From the NCBI GenBank assembly GCA_029248525.1, contig JAQWJE010000049.1:62001-126000 (forward strand): a stretch of 64,000 nt of DNA. The letters run 5' to 3'. The stretch is from Candidatus Binatia bacterium (GTDB taxonomy: Bacteria > Desulfobacterota > Binatia > UBA12015). Each line of letters opens with the position of its first letter. Within the stretch, counting starts at the first letter, position 1. Shown in pieces: positions 33,835 through 42,578 of the stretch. The notes beneath the pieces were generated by a model. That model did no database searches. It was given only the letters and a program-made list of their open reading frames with translations, and was not told where the DNA came from. The position numbers and the translations under genes are program-made.

Positions 33835-35907
33835 ATGAAAAAAGAACCCAAACTACTCTTTGCCGTGCTGGCCCTGGTCGCTTTTGCGGGGTGTGAACAA
33901 ACCTCTGATTTGAACGAAATGAGTCCATTGGCCAGCCGGGCCCAATACCCTGATCGAGCTTTCGCGATCGATGAGGACTTCATCGATACTCGGCCAATGG
34001 CCAACCCCGACCGCAATGCATACTTCGGCGACTTGCATGTGCATACGACGTATTCCTTCGATGCCTACGCCTTCGGAACCCTCGCCACTCCCAGAGACGC
34101 CTACCGCTACGCTCTGGGTGAGACGCTGAAACATCCCGCCGGCTTCGATATGAAATTGCGCGAACCGCTGGACTTCTATGCGGTCACCGACCATGCACTC
34201 TTTCTTGGCCTGGCTGCAGAGGCCGCCGATACAACCAGCGCGTTCTCCCAGTACGAGGTCTCGGAGCCCCTGCATGATCTGAATACCGAAGGCAATCGTG
34301 GAATCACGAGCGTGCCTGCTCGCCTCACGATTTTCGGCATGTTTGTCCCCGGCGCCCTCGATGGCATGCTCGACGGATCGATTGACCGGTCGGAGGCCGT
34401 CCGCGTCGCCAAAAGTGCATGGCTCGATATCGTCGAATCAGCCGATGATTTTAACAACCCGGGGACGTTTACGACGTTTGCCGCCTACGAATATACTTCC
34501 TCGAGTGACGACAGCGGCAATCTGCACCGAAATGTAATCTTTCGCGATACCAATCGCCTGCCTGCCGAGCCCTTTTCCCGCTTCCACTCACGCGATCCGG
34601 AGGGACTATGGGATTGGATGGACGGCTTGCGGGCTCAGGGAATCGAGAGCCTGGCGATCCCCCATAACTCCAACGGCTCCAACGGTCAGATGTTCAAATT
34701 GGTCGACTGGGCCGGCGACCCGCTGGATGACGATTATACAACCAAACGAGTGCGCAATGAGCCTCTTGTCGAGATCACCCAGATCAAGGGCACGTCCGAG
34801 ACGCACCCCTCCCTGTCGGAGTCTGACGAATGGGCGAGCTTCGAGTTGATGGAGACTCGTGTCGGCACTACGCTCTACAGCCAGCCTGAGGGCAGCTACG
34901 TCCGCGAGGCGCTTCGCAACGGTCTGGTATTTGAAGAAAAGGGTGTGGCAAACCCCTTCAAATTCGGTTTTGTCGGCGCCAGCGACACACACACCGGAGC
35001 TATCCCCGATAATGAGGCCGATTATTTTGCCAAAATCGGACTGCTGGACAGCACCCCCGAACTCAGGGGCTCCGTGCCCCTGCCATGGTGGGCCGGCATT
35101 GGTGCTAAAATGATTGCGGGTGATATGGTCGCCGAGATCGATGGCGAAACCTACTTCGATGCGCCGTCGATCACCTTCGGTGCCTCAGGACTGGCTGCGG
35201 TCTGGGCTGAAGAGAATACTCGAGACGCCATCTTCGACGCCTTCAGGCGGAAAGAAACATTCGCGACCTCCGGGCCACGCATCCGGGTGCGCCTCTTCGC
35301 CGGCTACGATTGGGACGCCGAGATGCTCGGGGATCCGGCTGTGGTCAGCCGTGCCTACGCCAGCGGTGCGACCATGGGCGGTGATCTTCAGGCGGAGGCA
35401 AGCGGCTCACCCCTTTTTCTCGCCTGGGCTGTGCGTGATGCCTTGAGTGCCCCCCTGCAACGCCTGCAAATCGTGAAAGGCTGGACCGAAAACGGGGAAA
35501 CATCCGAGCTTGTTTATGATGTGGCTTGCTCCGACGGTGGTACCCCAGACCCCCAAACGCATCGATGCCCGGATAATGGGGCCCGGGTCAACCTCGAGGA
35601 TTGTGCTTATTCACAGGACAAGGGCGCGGGCGAGTTGCGAGCAGCATGGCGTGATCCGAACTTTGATGCCACGCAGCGTGCCTTCTACTATGTTCGCGCG
35701 CTCGAGAATCCGACCTGTCGCTGGTCGACATGGGATGCCCTCCGGGCCGGGACCGAACCGCGCCCCGGTGTCGAAGTGCTCCTGCAGGAACGAGCGTGGT
35801 CGTCGCCGATCTGGCTCCTTCCCGCAGCTTTGGCAGGCACTGCCGCTCCGGCTACCGGAGCGAATGTACCCACGAGCAGTGCAGCGTCCGGCGGCTCTCC
35901 CTCATAG
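33835..35907 (+). CDS. DUF3604 lipoprotein with PHP-like phosphoesterase start
   Basis: A 690-residue lipoprotein (MKKEPK, Leu/Ala core, lipobox AFAGC with C20). Residue about 63 begins FGDLHVHTTYSFDA, the HxH motif of PHP-type metal-dependent phosphoesterases, and the rest fits DUF3604: a YAVTDHALFLG segment, a VGASDTHTG segment carrying later metal ligands, and an Ig-like C-terminal part. The Asp/His set supports a metal site. DUF3604 function is largely unknown. It converges with the ChaC-like gene with a 6-base overlap. Confidence 0.88.
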   Translation: MKKEPKLLFAVLALVAFAGCEQTSDLNEMSPLASRAQYPDRAFAIDEDFIDTRPMANPDRNAYFGDLHVHTTYSFDAYAFGTLATPRDAYRYALGETLKHPAGFDMKLREPLDFYAVTDHALFLGLAAEAADTTSAFSQYEVSEPLHDLNTEGNRGITSVPARLTIFGMFVPGALDGMLDGSIDRSEAVRVAKSAWLDIVESADDFNNPGTFTTFAAYEYTSSSDDSGNLHRNVIFRDTNRLPAEPFSRFHSRDPEGLWDWMDGLRAQGIESLAIPHNSNGSNGQMFKLVDWAGDPLDDDYTTKRVRNEPLVEITQIKGTSETHPSLSESDEWASFELMETRVGTTLYSQPEGSYVREALRNGLVFEEKGVANPFKFGFVGASDTHTGAIPDNEADYFAKIGLLDSTPELRGSVPLPWWAGIGAKMIAGDMVAEIDGETYFDAPSITFGASGLAAVWAEENTRDAIFDAFRRKETFATSGPRIRVRLFAGYDWDAEMLGDPAVVSRAYASGATMGGDLQAEASGSPLFLAWAVRDALSAPLQRLQIVKGWTENGETSELVYDVACSDGGTPDPQTHRCPDNGARVNLEDCAYSQDKGAGELRAAWRDPNFDATQRAFYYVRALENPTCRWSTWDALRAGTEPRPGVEVLLQERAWSSPIWLLPAALAGTAAPATGANVPTSSAASGGSPS

Positions 35908-36585
35908 ATCAGCTACTCGCGCTCGCCAGGGTCCATCGAAGCTGCGTACTGCTTCGGCGAGTTCTTCGAGCGCGGCATCACGTGCCCCGATCGAGGCCAA
36001 TTCCTGACGAGTCTTCTGAAGATAATCGAGGCCTCGAGCCAGACCTGACGAGACTTCCCGCGGGGTAGCGTTGATCAGAATCTTGGCTCGCAAAATCACA
36101 TCGATTTCGGGCCCGATCGTCCAGATGCACGCCTCGTCCGGGTTGGTGAGGTACGTTATGGCGGGGACCACCTGTGCACGCCGCATCAATTCCACGCTGG
36201 AGCGAAGATAGCCATTTTGTCGGGAGGGCCGCTTTTCCGAAAACCCCTCACGGCGATCCAGTCTGGGCTGCAATTTACCCAAAATACGGCCTGGGTAGAT
36301 CTGCAGGCCGCCAACGATGCTCTGCCCGAGAGAAGCCTCGGTGCCGAGCGCGAGCGAAAGATTTTTCCCGTCGCGTCGATAATGACCGCCCGGGAGGTCA
36401 AAGGCGTCAAAACTTTCTTCGTACGCCGTCGCACGCCGCAGACTGAGCTTGTTGAAGGCCCGACGGTATCCCGGAAGCTCGGCGGTCGCTGTCTCGATCA
36501 GGTCTTCGGGGAATTCGGGTTCAAAAAGAAGCGAGCCATACGCAAATAATCGAAAGGGGCTGTCTGCGTTTTCGTCTTCGATCAT
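35902..36585 (-). CDS. ChaC-like gamma-glutamylcyclotransferase
   Basis: A 227-residue protein with the YGSL substrate-binding loop (LFAYGSLLF near residue 14) and the LDRREG catalytic region with Glu near 113. The central fold, the WTIGPE block and length fit ChaC/GGCT-like enzymes, which release 5-oxoproline from gamma-glutamyl compounds such as glutathione. Cytoplasmic. It could alternatively belong to the broader AIG2/GGCT-like group with another substrate. Confidence 0.75.
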   Translation of the reverse strand: MIEDENADSPFRLFAYGSLLFEPEFPEDLIETATAELPGYRRAFNKLSLRRATAYEESFDAFDLPGGHYRRDGKNLSLALGTEASLGQSIVGGLQIYPGRILGKLQPRLDRREGFSEKRPSRQNGYLRSSVELMRRAQVVPAITYLTNPDEACIWTIGPEIDVILRAKILINATPREVSSGLARGLDYLQKTRQELASIGARDAALEELAEAVRSFDGPWRARVADL

Positions 36586-36618
36586 GACGACTTCGGCTCT
36601 ACGAAATTCGGTTGTCGC

Positions 36619-36666
36619 AGAAAAGAAAGATCGAGTCGGAACCCGGGTGCTCCGGATTCCGACTCG
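36619..36666 (-). terminator. Intrinsic terminator downstream of the peroxiredoxin gene
   Basis: Reading on the minus strand, a perfect 10-base stem CGAGTCGGAA / TTCCGACTCG (36657-36666 and 36632-36641) with a 15-base loop is followed by ATCTTTCTTTTCT. It lies just after the 36673 stop codon. Confidence 0.85.
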
Positions 36667-36672
36667 ATTGCA

Positions 36673-37275
36673 TCAGAGCTTGCCAGCGTTGTCTTTCAGG
36701 TAGGACGCAACGCCATCGGCGTTCGCGGTCATTCCCTGATCGCCCTTTTGCCAACCGGCCGGGCAAACTTCACCATGCTCCTCGTGGAACTGCAGCGCAT
36801 CGACGAGTCGGAGGAGTTCGTCCATGTTCCGACCCAAGGGCAAGTTATTGACAATCTGCGATTGCACCATGAATTCCTTGTCGATGATGAAGGCCCCGCG
36901 GAAAGCGACACCGCCAGCAGACTCGACATCATAAGCTTGGCAGATCTCGTGCTTGGTGTCCGCTGCCAATGTGTACTTCAGAGGACCGATCCCGCCATTT
37001 TCGGGAGCCGTTTCGCGCCATGCATGATGTGTGAACTGCGAGTCGATCGAAATGCCGATCACCTCAACATTGCGCTCCTTGAATTGCTCGATTCGATTGT
37101 CGAGAGCAACCAGCTCGGACGGACAGACGAAGGTGAAATCCAACGGATAGAAAACCAGCAGGGCATACTTTCCCTTGGTGGCCTCCGAGAGACGAAAATC
37201 CTCCTGGATCGTTCCATCACCGAGAACGGCTGCACATTCAAAATCGGGCGCTGACTTGCCTACCAAAACACTCAT
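36673..37275 (-). CDS. Typical 2-Cys peroxiredoxin (AhpC/Prx1 type)
   Basis: A 200-residue thiol peroxidase. The peroxidatic Cys is in DFTFVCPSE near residue 51 and the resolving Cys in GEVCPAGW near 171, the spacing of decameric Prx1/AhpC. AGGAG sits eight bases upstream of the start. It reduces H2O2 and organic peroxides, with thioredoxin or AhpF as the reductant. It has its own terminator downstream, and lies after the DUF2779 nuclease gene on the same strand across 114 bases. Confidence 0.94.
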   Translation of the reverse strand: MSVLVGKSAPDFECAAVLGDGTIQEDFRLSEATKGKYALLVFYPLDFTFVCPSELVALDNRIEQFKERNVEVIGISIDSQFTHHAWRETAPENGGIGPLKYTLAADTKHEICQAYDVESAGGVAFRGAFIIDKEFMVQSQIVNNLPLGRNMDELLRLVDALQFHEEHGEVCPAGWQKGDQGMTANADGVASYLKDNAGKL

Positions 37276-37299
37276 TTGTCCTACTCCTGATCATCGCTT

Positions 37300-37324
37300 G
37301 CGGGTTATGGGGCGGAGAACCCGC
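37300..37324. repeat. Inverted repeat in the peroxiredoxin leader
   Basis: A perfect 7-base inverted repeat (GCGGGTT-N11-AACCCGC), 25-49 bases upstream of the peroxiredoxin start codon. It could be an operator or a leader hairpin. There is no T tract, so a terminator of the upstream nuclease gene is unlikely. Confidence 0.4.
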
Positions 37325-37389
37325 TCCCTCCTTTAAAACAAGCACTTCGCCCAAGTTTCGCAAGTACCCGCCAGGTTGTGGCCAGAGGG

Positions 37390-38859
37390 CTACCTCGGGG
37401 CCAGAAACCAGTCATGCAGGCGTACCAAAGCGAGCGTATCTCGCGCGCAATAGTCCAGAAGCTCCTTGCGCGTTCGCTTCTGGCGCCACTCCGGCCATGT
37501 CTCGGGGCGCAGGAGAAGCGTCTCGAGCTCGGCACTCGCCAGCTGTCCATCGGCGACCCGAAGGTCGCCATAATTCATCTCCGGGATCAGAGCAGGTAGA
37601 ACCGCCTTCAGGCTGAAGCTGCCGTGGAAGTCGGGATGGTAGACATGGTTGCGGACCAGCGGCAGAAAATCCTCGACCCGGTCCGCCATCGCCAGTAATT
37701 CCGCTGGTCCATCAGGAGAATATGCGGCCAACTGGCGCAAACAACGTCTCTCAAAACGCGCGTCGTAGACAAAGAGAACCGAACAACCCGCCAGCGCCGA
37801 CCCGAGTGCACCTGCCACCGCGGGTCGCGGGTCGCCCCCCTCCGGGGCCAAAAACTGGTGATGCTCGAGGACCCCGCCTTCCCGCACATGAAGGGAGAAC
37901 TGCGCGGGGACATTCTGGTAAGGGCCACAACCCTCCCAGACGGGCACGGCCGGGGCCAGAGTTTCAAAATCCAGATAGCCCACGCGGCCTGCCTCGGAGG
38001 GAACTACCGCGCTCAGTTGGTTCGAGCAGACAACCTCGCCAGTCGCAGCGGCCTCCCGCTGGCGCAACCAGATCGGATTCCCGGAAAGCTGGTTGGGTTG
38101 CACATCCACAAGAGCGTTCTGGCCGCGTTCGAGAAACTTTTGTGCGCCTAGAGCCCCCAGCCCATGAAGTTCCGATACATGACCGTCCGGCAAGGGATCC
38201 TGGCAACGCAGCAGAAAAGGGCATTCATAGGGAATCCGACAATGTGCGCCGGCCTCCCGGATGGGTATCGGCAGATCCAGCATCGACTTCTGCGCCTGCA
38301 GCTCGCCGGGAACGCTGGGCAAGCAGGCCTCGACTCGTTCCGTGATGTCCGTCCTGCAGAATAGGTTTGAGAGGTCGGGAAAGCGGCAGCTCCGGTTCAA
38401 ATGCATCAGATCGACTTGCGTGATCGGAATCCCCGTGGCCTGCGCCACCCAGGTCTGCACTGCGGCATCGGGAATATGTTGATCCTTGACGCTTGTAGAG
38501 GATTTCACCTCGACCATCGTCCAACCCTCATCTTCCTGAATCAGGATATCCGCAGCTACAAATACATCGGCATGCTCGAAGGCTGCCTCGTAGATAATTT
38601 TTTCGCCAGCAGCCAGAGCTTGTTCTGTTGCCTTGACGGCTTTTTTCTTCTGGCGCCCGTCGTAAGGAATCCGGAAGCCTCCGGGGATATGCTCCTGCGC
38701 GAGATCTCCGACACGGTGCCCTCGAGAGAAGATCGCCTGTTGCGACGGACTCGGCTTCAATTCCGGGGAACGTGCATCAAAGCAACGCCACCAGAGCTGT
38801 TTGTGGCATTGCAAACCGTAGGTAAAGCGACTTTTGGAAAGTTTGGGCACCCGCGGCAT
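37390..38859 (-). CDS. DUF2779-type Cas4-like PD-(D/E)xK plus RNase-H-fold nuclease
   Basis: A 489-residue protein with two nuclease modules. First, a Cas4/RecB-like PD-(D/E)xK domain: D104 in VAADILIQ and E117-V-K119 in MVEVKSS, framed by four cysteines (C18 and C207, C213, C219) placed as in iron-sulfur-cluster nucleases such as Cas4. Second, a DnaQ-like 3'-5' exonuclease with YLDFET at residues 295-300, FVYDARFERRC, and YCARDTLALVRLHDW near the C-terminus. This architecture matches the DUF2779/TM0106-type fusions. No CRISPR array or cas genes are nearby. Role in DNA repair or defence is unknown. Confidence 0.85.
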   Translation of the reverse strand: MPRVPKLSKSRFTYGLQCHKQLWWRCFDARSPELKPSPSQQAIFSRGHRVGDLAQEHIPGGFRIPYDGRQKKKAVKATEQALAAGEKIIYEAAFEHADVFVAADILIQEDEGWTMVEVKSSTSVKDQHIPDAAVQTWVAQATGIPITQVDLMHLNRSCRFPDLSNLFCRTDITERVEACLPSVPGELQAQKSMLDLPIPIREAGAHCRIPYECPFLLRCQDPLPDGHVSELHGLGALGAQKFLERGQNALVDVQPNQLSGNPIWLRQREAAATGEVVCSNQLSAVVPSEAGRVGYLDFETLAPAVPVWEGCGPYQNVPAQFSLHVREGGVLEHHQFLAPEGGDPRPAVAGALGSALAGCSVLFVYDARFERRCLRQLAAYSPDGPAELLAMADRVEDFLPLVRNHVYHPDFHGSFSLKAVLPALIPEMNYGDLRVADGQLASAELETLLLRPETWPEWRQKRTRKELLDYCARDTLALVRLHDWFLAPR

Positions 38860-38940
38860 ACCCGACCTTAGTACGTCCCCCCCTGAGGAACCACCATCGA
38901 TCCCGGCGCAAACGGAAAAACAGGATGCTAAGGTTCATGC

Positions 38941-39297
38941 ATGATTCTCGTGACCAATCGCATCCCTGTCTCCGAAGGTTTCGAAGCCGATTTTGAAGAT
39001 CGCTTTCGCAAAAGGGTTCACCTCGTGGACCAATCCCCGGGCTTTGTCCGTAATGAAGTTCACCGTCCTAAACCCATGAAACTGGACCACGGCACAGGTG
39101 AATGGGTCGAGAATACCGAAGAGCCCGGCTTTTATGAGGTAAAAACCTGGTGGCGAAGCTTCGCTGACTTTACCGCTTGGACCAAAAGCCCCTCCTTCGC
39201 AGAAGCGCACAAAAACCGAGCCCCCGAAGGAATGTTCTCGGGTCCGAACAAGCTGATCATTCACGAGGTATTCCTGAGCACGGACCTCGACGTCTGA
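38941..39297 (+). CDS. Heme-degrading monooxygenase-like (ABM/HmoA-type) protein
   Basis: A 118-residue ABM-fold protein. The residues of the IsdG/HmoA heme-oxygenase triad are present: Asn6 (VTNRI), Trp70/71 (KTWW) and His90 (AEAHKN). The lengths and the GFEADFEDRF segment also match HmoA. It may degrade heme and release iron. The ACP gene follows after 69 bases. Whether they form one operon is uncertain. Confidence 0.78.
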   Translation: MILVTNRIPVSEGFEADFEDRFRKRVHLVDQSPGFVRNEVHRPKPMKLDHGTGEWVENTEEPGFYEVKTWWRSFADFTAWTKSPSFAEAHKNRAPEGMFSGPNKLIIHEVFLSTDLDV

Positions 39298-39366
39298 GGC
39301 CAGCGCATCTCGCGCAACCGGCGCTGGAACATCGCGCCGGATTCCGGCTAGATAGCGGAAGTTGAA

Positions 39367-39603
39367 ATGATCGATGTCGAAAAAGCTTGCGCCACGATCG
39401 CAGTCGCGCTCGGAGTCGAGACCAGCTGCGTCCGGCCCGAGAGCATCCTTGGAGACCTTGCCGAGTTGGACTCCTTGTCGCTGGTCGAAATCGCTACCGC
39501 GCTCGATTGCGATTTCCACATCCGGCTACCCGGAGAAGCACTCACCGACACATTGTCGGTAAACGATGTCGTGCGCATGATCGAGCGTGCTCCCCGACAA
39601 TGA
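39367..39603 (+). CDS. Acyl carrier protein
   Basis: A 78-residue four-helix protein with the phosphopantetheine motif LDSLSLVE, in which S36 would carry the 4'-phosphopantetheine arm. The fold, acidic loop (GDLAELDS) and length are those of discrete ACPs. The stop overlaps the start of an acyltransferase (ATGA), so this is a dedicated ACP serving that enzyme rather than the housekeeping fatty-acid ACP, as judged from context. Confidence 0.88.
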   Translation: MIDVEKACATIAVALGVETSCVRPESILGDLAELDSLSLVEIATALDCDFHIRLPGEALTDTLSVNDVVRMIERAPRQ

Positions 39604-40469
39604 ACCTGCTGCCTCCATGGGAACGTGCTCGGTACCAACTCCTCGACAGTCTGGCTGCGCGCAGCATGGGGGGAACCAACGCCTACGTCCATATGATTTC
39701 CCGCGTGGAGGAGGTCCTGCAACGGGAACGCAGCCGAACCGCTATCAACCGCATCTCCCGGGCGCTTGACCTGGCCCCGCGCGACAGCCGCCAGATCTAC
39801 CGACAATGCCTGGCTTCGGAAGCACGAGAAGAAGCGGACTCCGCGCGGCTGCTGGTGTCGGGGCAACCCATCGCCGAGGCTGTGGAGGCGACACCACCGT
39901 TCTCACCAGTGGACGGACCCTGTATCTACATCACTCTCCATTGGGGCAGTCCCATGATCACATTTCTCTACCTGCGCTCGGTTCTGGGGATTCCTGTACG
40001 CTTGATCGGGAGGCCTCTCGACAAGTCGAACCCGCTCCCGCCCGGCAAGATGCGCTGGGGACACCGTAAAGTCGAGTGGATGGAAACACTGACGGGGGAG
40101 ACCTTTATTCCCGATGACGGTGCCGGAGCGTTGCAGGCCCGCACCGAACTTCTCGAGGGGCGTTCGATCTTTGCTTCGGTCGACGTCCCGGCACAGCCCA
40201 CAAGCCGCTCCCGCGTGATCGATCTATTCGGAGAACCCATCCGGATTGCCTCGGGTCTTCTGCGATTGGCCGCTCTCACCAAAGTGCCCCTGGTCCCGAT
40301 TCTCGGACACAGCTGTGGGCAAAAAATTCATGTCGCGCACGAAGAACCGATTCCCGCGGCCCGCGAGGAGGAACTCGCGGAATCCATCGGGATCTGGCTG
40401 CGAAAAATACTCGCACGCCAGCCGGACCAATGGTGGCTCTGGCCGTTCGTTCACGTGGAGAAACCATGA
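39600..40469 (+). CDS. LpxL/HtrB-like acyltransferase with degenerate HX4(D/E) motif
   Basis: A 289-residue LABLAT-like protein starting at the ATG that overlaps the ACP stop. Landmarks: ITLHWGSPM with His114, and downstream ASVDVPA and ASGLLRLAALTKVPLVPIL, matching the last part of LpxL. The acidic residue expected five positions after the His is Met (M119), so the usual catalytic HX4(D/E) pair is broken. It may use another residue, or have lost acyl transfer and serve another role such as ACP/lipid binding. It overlaps the next gene by four bases. Confidence 0.8.
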   Translation: MNLLPPWERARYQLLDSLAARSMGGTNAYVHMISRVEEVLQRERSRTAINRISRALDLAPRDSRQIYRQCLASEAREEADSARLLVSGQPIAEAVEATPPFSPVDGPCIYITLHWGSPMITFLYLRSVLGIPVRLIGRPLDKSNPLPPGKMRWGHRKVEWMETLTGETFIPDDGAGALQARTELLEGRSIFASVDVPAQPTSRSRVIDLFGEPIRIASGLLRLAALTKVPLVPILGHSCGQKIHVAHEEPIPAAREEELAESIGIWLRKILARQPDQWWLWPFVHVEKP

Positions 40470-42109
40470 ATATGAGGCTGTCGGCTCTTTGGTTCTGTCT
40501 GTCGATCTCCTGCGCTTCGCTCGATTCAGGAGAGGCACTGCAGCGAGCCTTGCGAGAAGGAAGTCGGGCGCAGAGTGTAAAAACGTTGTCACAAGAACCC
40601 CGGGTTCTTGGTGCCGTGTCTTTCACAACCGAACTCCCGCCCTCTTCCCTCCGGGGTGCAGATGGCATTGCCTGTCGGGCCGGTGAGGCTTTTATCGCCG
40701 AGGCCGCGGTCAACCGTATCCGGCGACTGACCCCCGATGGCTCGCTATCCACGATCGCCCTCCCCGAAAAGCTTGAGGGACCCACCCACCTCGCGATTGA
40801 TGCCGACGGGTCGTTGTGGGTCACAGCGGCGCACGGGGCTGAATTATGGAAGAAGACTCGCGACGGCCGGTGGTCCGTCGAAGCCTCCAACCTGCCGGAC
40901 CTTTCAGGATTGGTGGCTGACCAAAACGAGATTTATTTCAGCCAATGCGACCTCCGTGGCTCCGTGTCCCGTATCTCGACCGCGCAAAAGCAGCCTCGAA
41001 TCATTGCACAAGATCTCGGTTGCCCGGGAACTCCGGCCGTTTCCCGGGGCGCACTTCTGGTGCCGTTGCGCGAGGTCGGCGAAGTTTGGCGGATCGACTC
41101 GTCCAACGGCCAGCGAGTGCGACTGACCCAGGGTCTCCGCTCACCCGTCGCCATCCGCGAGATGCACGATGGCCAACCGGGAATCATCGAGAGTGGCACT
41201 GGACGGATCCTCGGATTGAATTCCCTGCACCGCGAATCGCCCGCGAGACTCCTGAAACAACTCGATCCGGGGATCAATGACTTTGCCCCCTGCGGTGATT
41301 CCACGCTCGTTACAAATGCCCTTTGGGGATCTGTCGAGCGGCTTCGCCCCTTCGACGCGCAACCCAAAGCGCTGGTACCGGGAGGTCTTCTTGTCCCTCA
41401 AGGCGCGACATTATGGGGGACCTCCCTCCTGATCGCCGACGGACTTTCCGTAAAACGATTGCATCAAGGAAACCTGTCGCTTGTCGCTGCAAGGGGAATC
41501 ACGCCCGGGTTCTCTTCCGCCTCCGGAATCATTATCGGCGGGGATAATGCTGCCTATATTTCATCGCCCGAAGAAGGCCGGCTCTATCGATTCGACCTCA
41601 GCAACCCAAGGGTCGAGGAATTCTCCAGCGGACTGGATTGGCCCACCAGTCTCGCGAGACTCTGGACGGGCGAAGTTTCGGTCGCCGAGACCGGCAGCGG
41701 CCAGATTCTGAAAATTTCCAGCGACGGCCTGTGGTGGCCGATCACCTACTCCTTGCTGTCGCCGCTCGCGCTCACGACCGACCGGGAAAGGTTGCTGGTC
41801 ACCGAACCGGAGAGTGGTCGGATCATTGCGCTCCGCGAGGGCACCGCCCTCTCTTCCTTGAGTAGTGAACTCTCCCGGCCCGTGGGCATCGCTCAGGCGC
41901 GGGATGGTCGAACCTTCGTGATCGAACAGGGCCGAGCGGCACTCACCGAACGCCGCTCGGACGGAAGCCTTGTGCGCCTGATCGATAATCTGGCCGTCGG
42001 GACCAGCCAGTCGGATCGTCCCCGGGAGGTTCCAATCGTCACGACCCCACAGGACTCTCTCTGGATGGTCCTGCCAGGGGATGGGCGAGTCCTTCATGTT
42101 CGGCCTTAG
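40466..42109 (+). CDS. Lipoprotein, SMP-30/NHL-like beta-propeller
   Basis: A 547-residue product from the ATG at 40466, overlapping the acyltransferase stop. A short signal sequence with LSISCA suggests a lipoprotein (C16 or C11). It is made of about twelve repeated units such as HLAIDADGSLWVTA and QARDGRTFVIEQ, typical of SMP-30/gluconolactonase/NHL propellers. It may act as an outer-membrane partner for the lipid produced by the ACP/acyltransferase pair. Function unknown. Confidence 0.8.
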   Translation: MNMRLSALWFCLSISCASLDSGEALQRALREGSRAQSVKTLSQEPRVLGAVSFTTELPPSSLRGADGIACRAGEAFIAEAAVNRIRRLTPDGSLSTIALPEKLEGPTHLAIDADGSLWVTAAHGAELWKKTRDGRWSVEASNLPDLSGLVADQNEIYFSQCDLRGSVSRISTAQKQPRIIAQDLGCPGTPAVSRGALLVPLREVGEVWRIDSSNGQRVRLTQGLRSPVAIREMHDGQPGIIESGTGRILGLNSLHRESPARLLKQLDPGINDFAPCGDSTLVTNALWGSVERLRPFDAQPKALVPGGLLVPQGATLWGTSLLIADGLSVKRLHQGNLSLVAARGITPGFSSASGIIIGGDNAAYISSPEEGRLYRFDLSNPRVEEFSSGLDWPTSLARLWTGEVSVAETGSGQILKISSDGLWWPITYSLLSPLALTTDRERLLVTEPESGRIIALREGTALSSLSSELSRPVGIAQARDGRTFVIEQGRAALTERRSDGSLVRLIDNLAVGTSQSDRPREVPIVTTPQDSLWMVLPGDGRVLHVRP

Positions 42110-42161
42110 CAGGCGCGAGCCATCGCAGGAGGCGCCTCGATCATGTAGAAGATAAGAGCGC

Positions 42162-42578
42162 ATGAAGGACCAGCAACCAGCCGTGAAGCATCTGGGCTTG
42201 CGTCACGTCGCTCTGAACGTGATGGACCTGGATGGTTCACTTCATTTTTACCGAGATTTATTGGGATTTTCCGTGGTCTGGCAGCCAGATCCGGAAAATA
42301 TCTATTTATCTTCCGGGTGTGACAATCTCGCGCTGCATCTCGCCGACGAAGTTGCCCGACCCGGCGCTCTGGACCATCTGGGCATTCTGGTGGCTCAACC
42401 CGAGGAGGTCCTCCCTGCGGAGAAGGCGCTACGCGAGGCCGGCGTCGAGATCCTTCAGGCAACCCGCACCCACCGAGATGATAGCGTCTCGTGCTACGTA
42501 GCTGACCCGGACGGAAATTCGGTGCAAATTCTTTTTGAACCCACCTTGTCGAAAATTGTCATCCCGGAGATGATCTGA
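42162..42578 (+). CDS. VOC-superfamily (glyoxalase/bleomycin-resistance/dioxygenase) protein
   Basis: A 138-residue single-module VOC protein. It has the first metal ligand in GLRHVALNV, a second in LDHLGILV and the acidic residue in VQILFEP, the usual set of metal ligands for glyoxalase-I or ring-cleavage enzymes. Its last base overlaps the start of pcs, so both belong to one transcript. The substrate is not known. Confidence 0.82.
   Translation: MKDQQPAVKHLGLRHVALNVMDLDGSLHFYRDLLGFSVVWQPDPENIYLSSGCDNLALHLADEVARPGALDHLGILVAQPEEVLPAEKALREAGVEILQATRTHRDDSVSCYVADPDGNSVQILFEPTLSKIVIPEMI

Noticed and set aside
40446-40466. CACGTG-centred palindrome considered as a parS site
   Set aside because: The flanks do not match the parS consensus on either side, and it lies inside a coding region. 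No convincing parS was found in the window.
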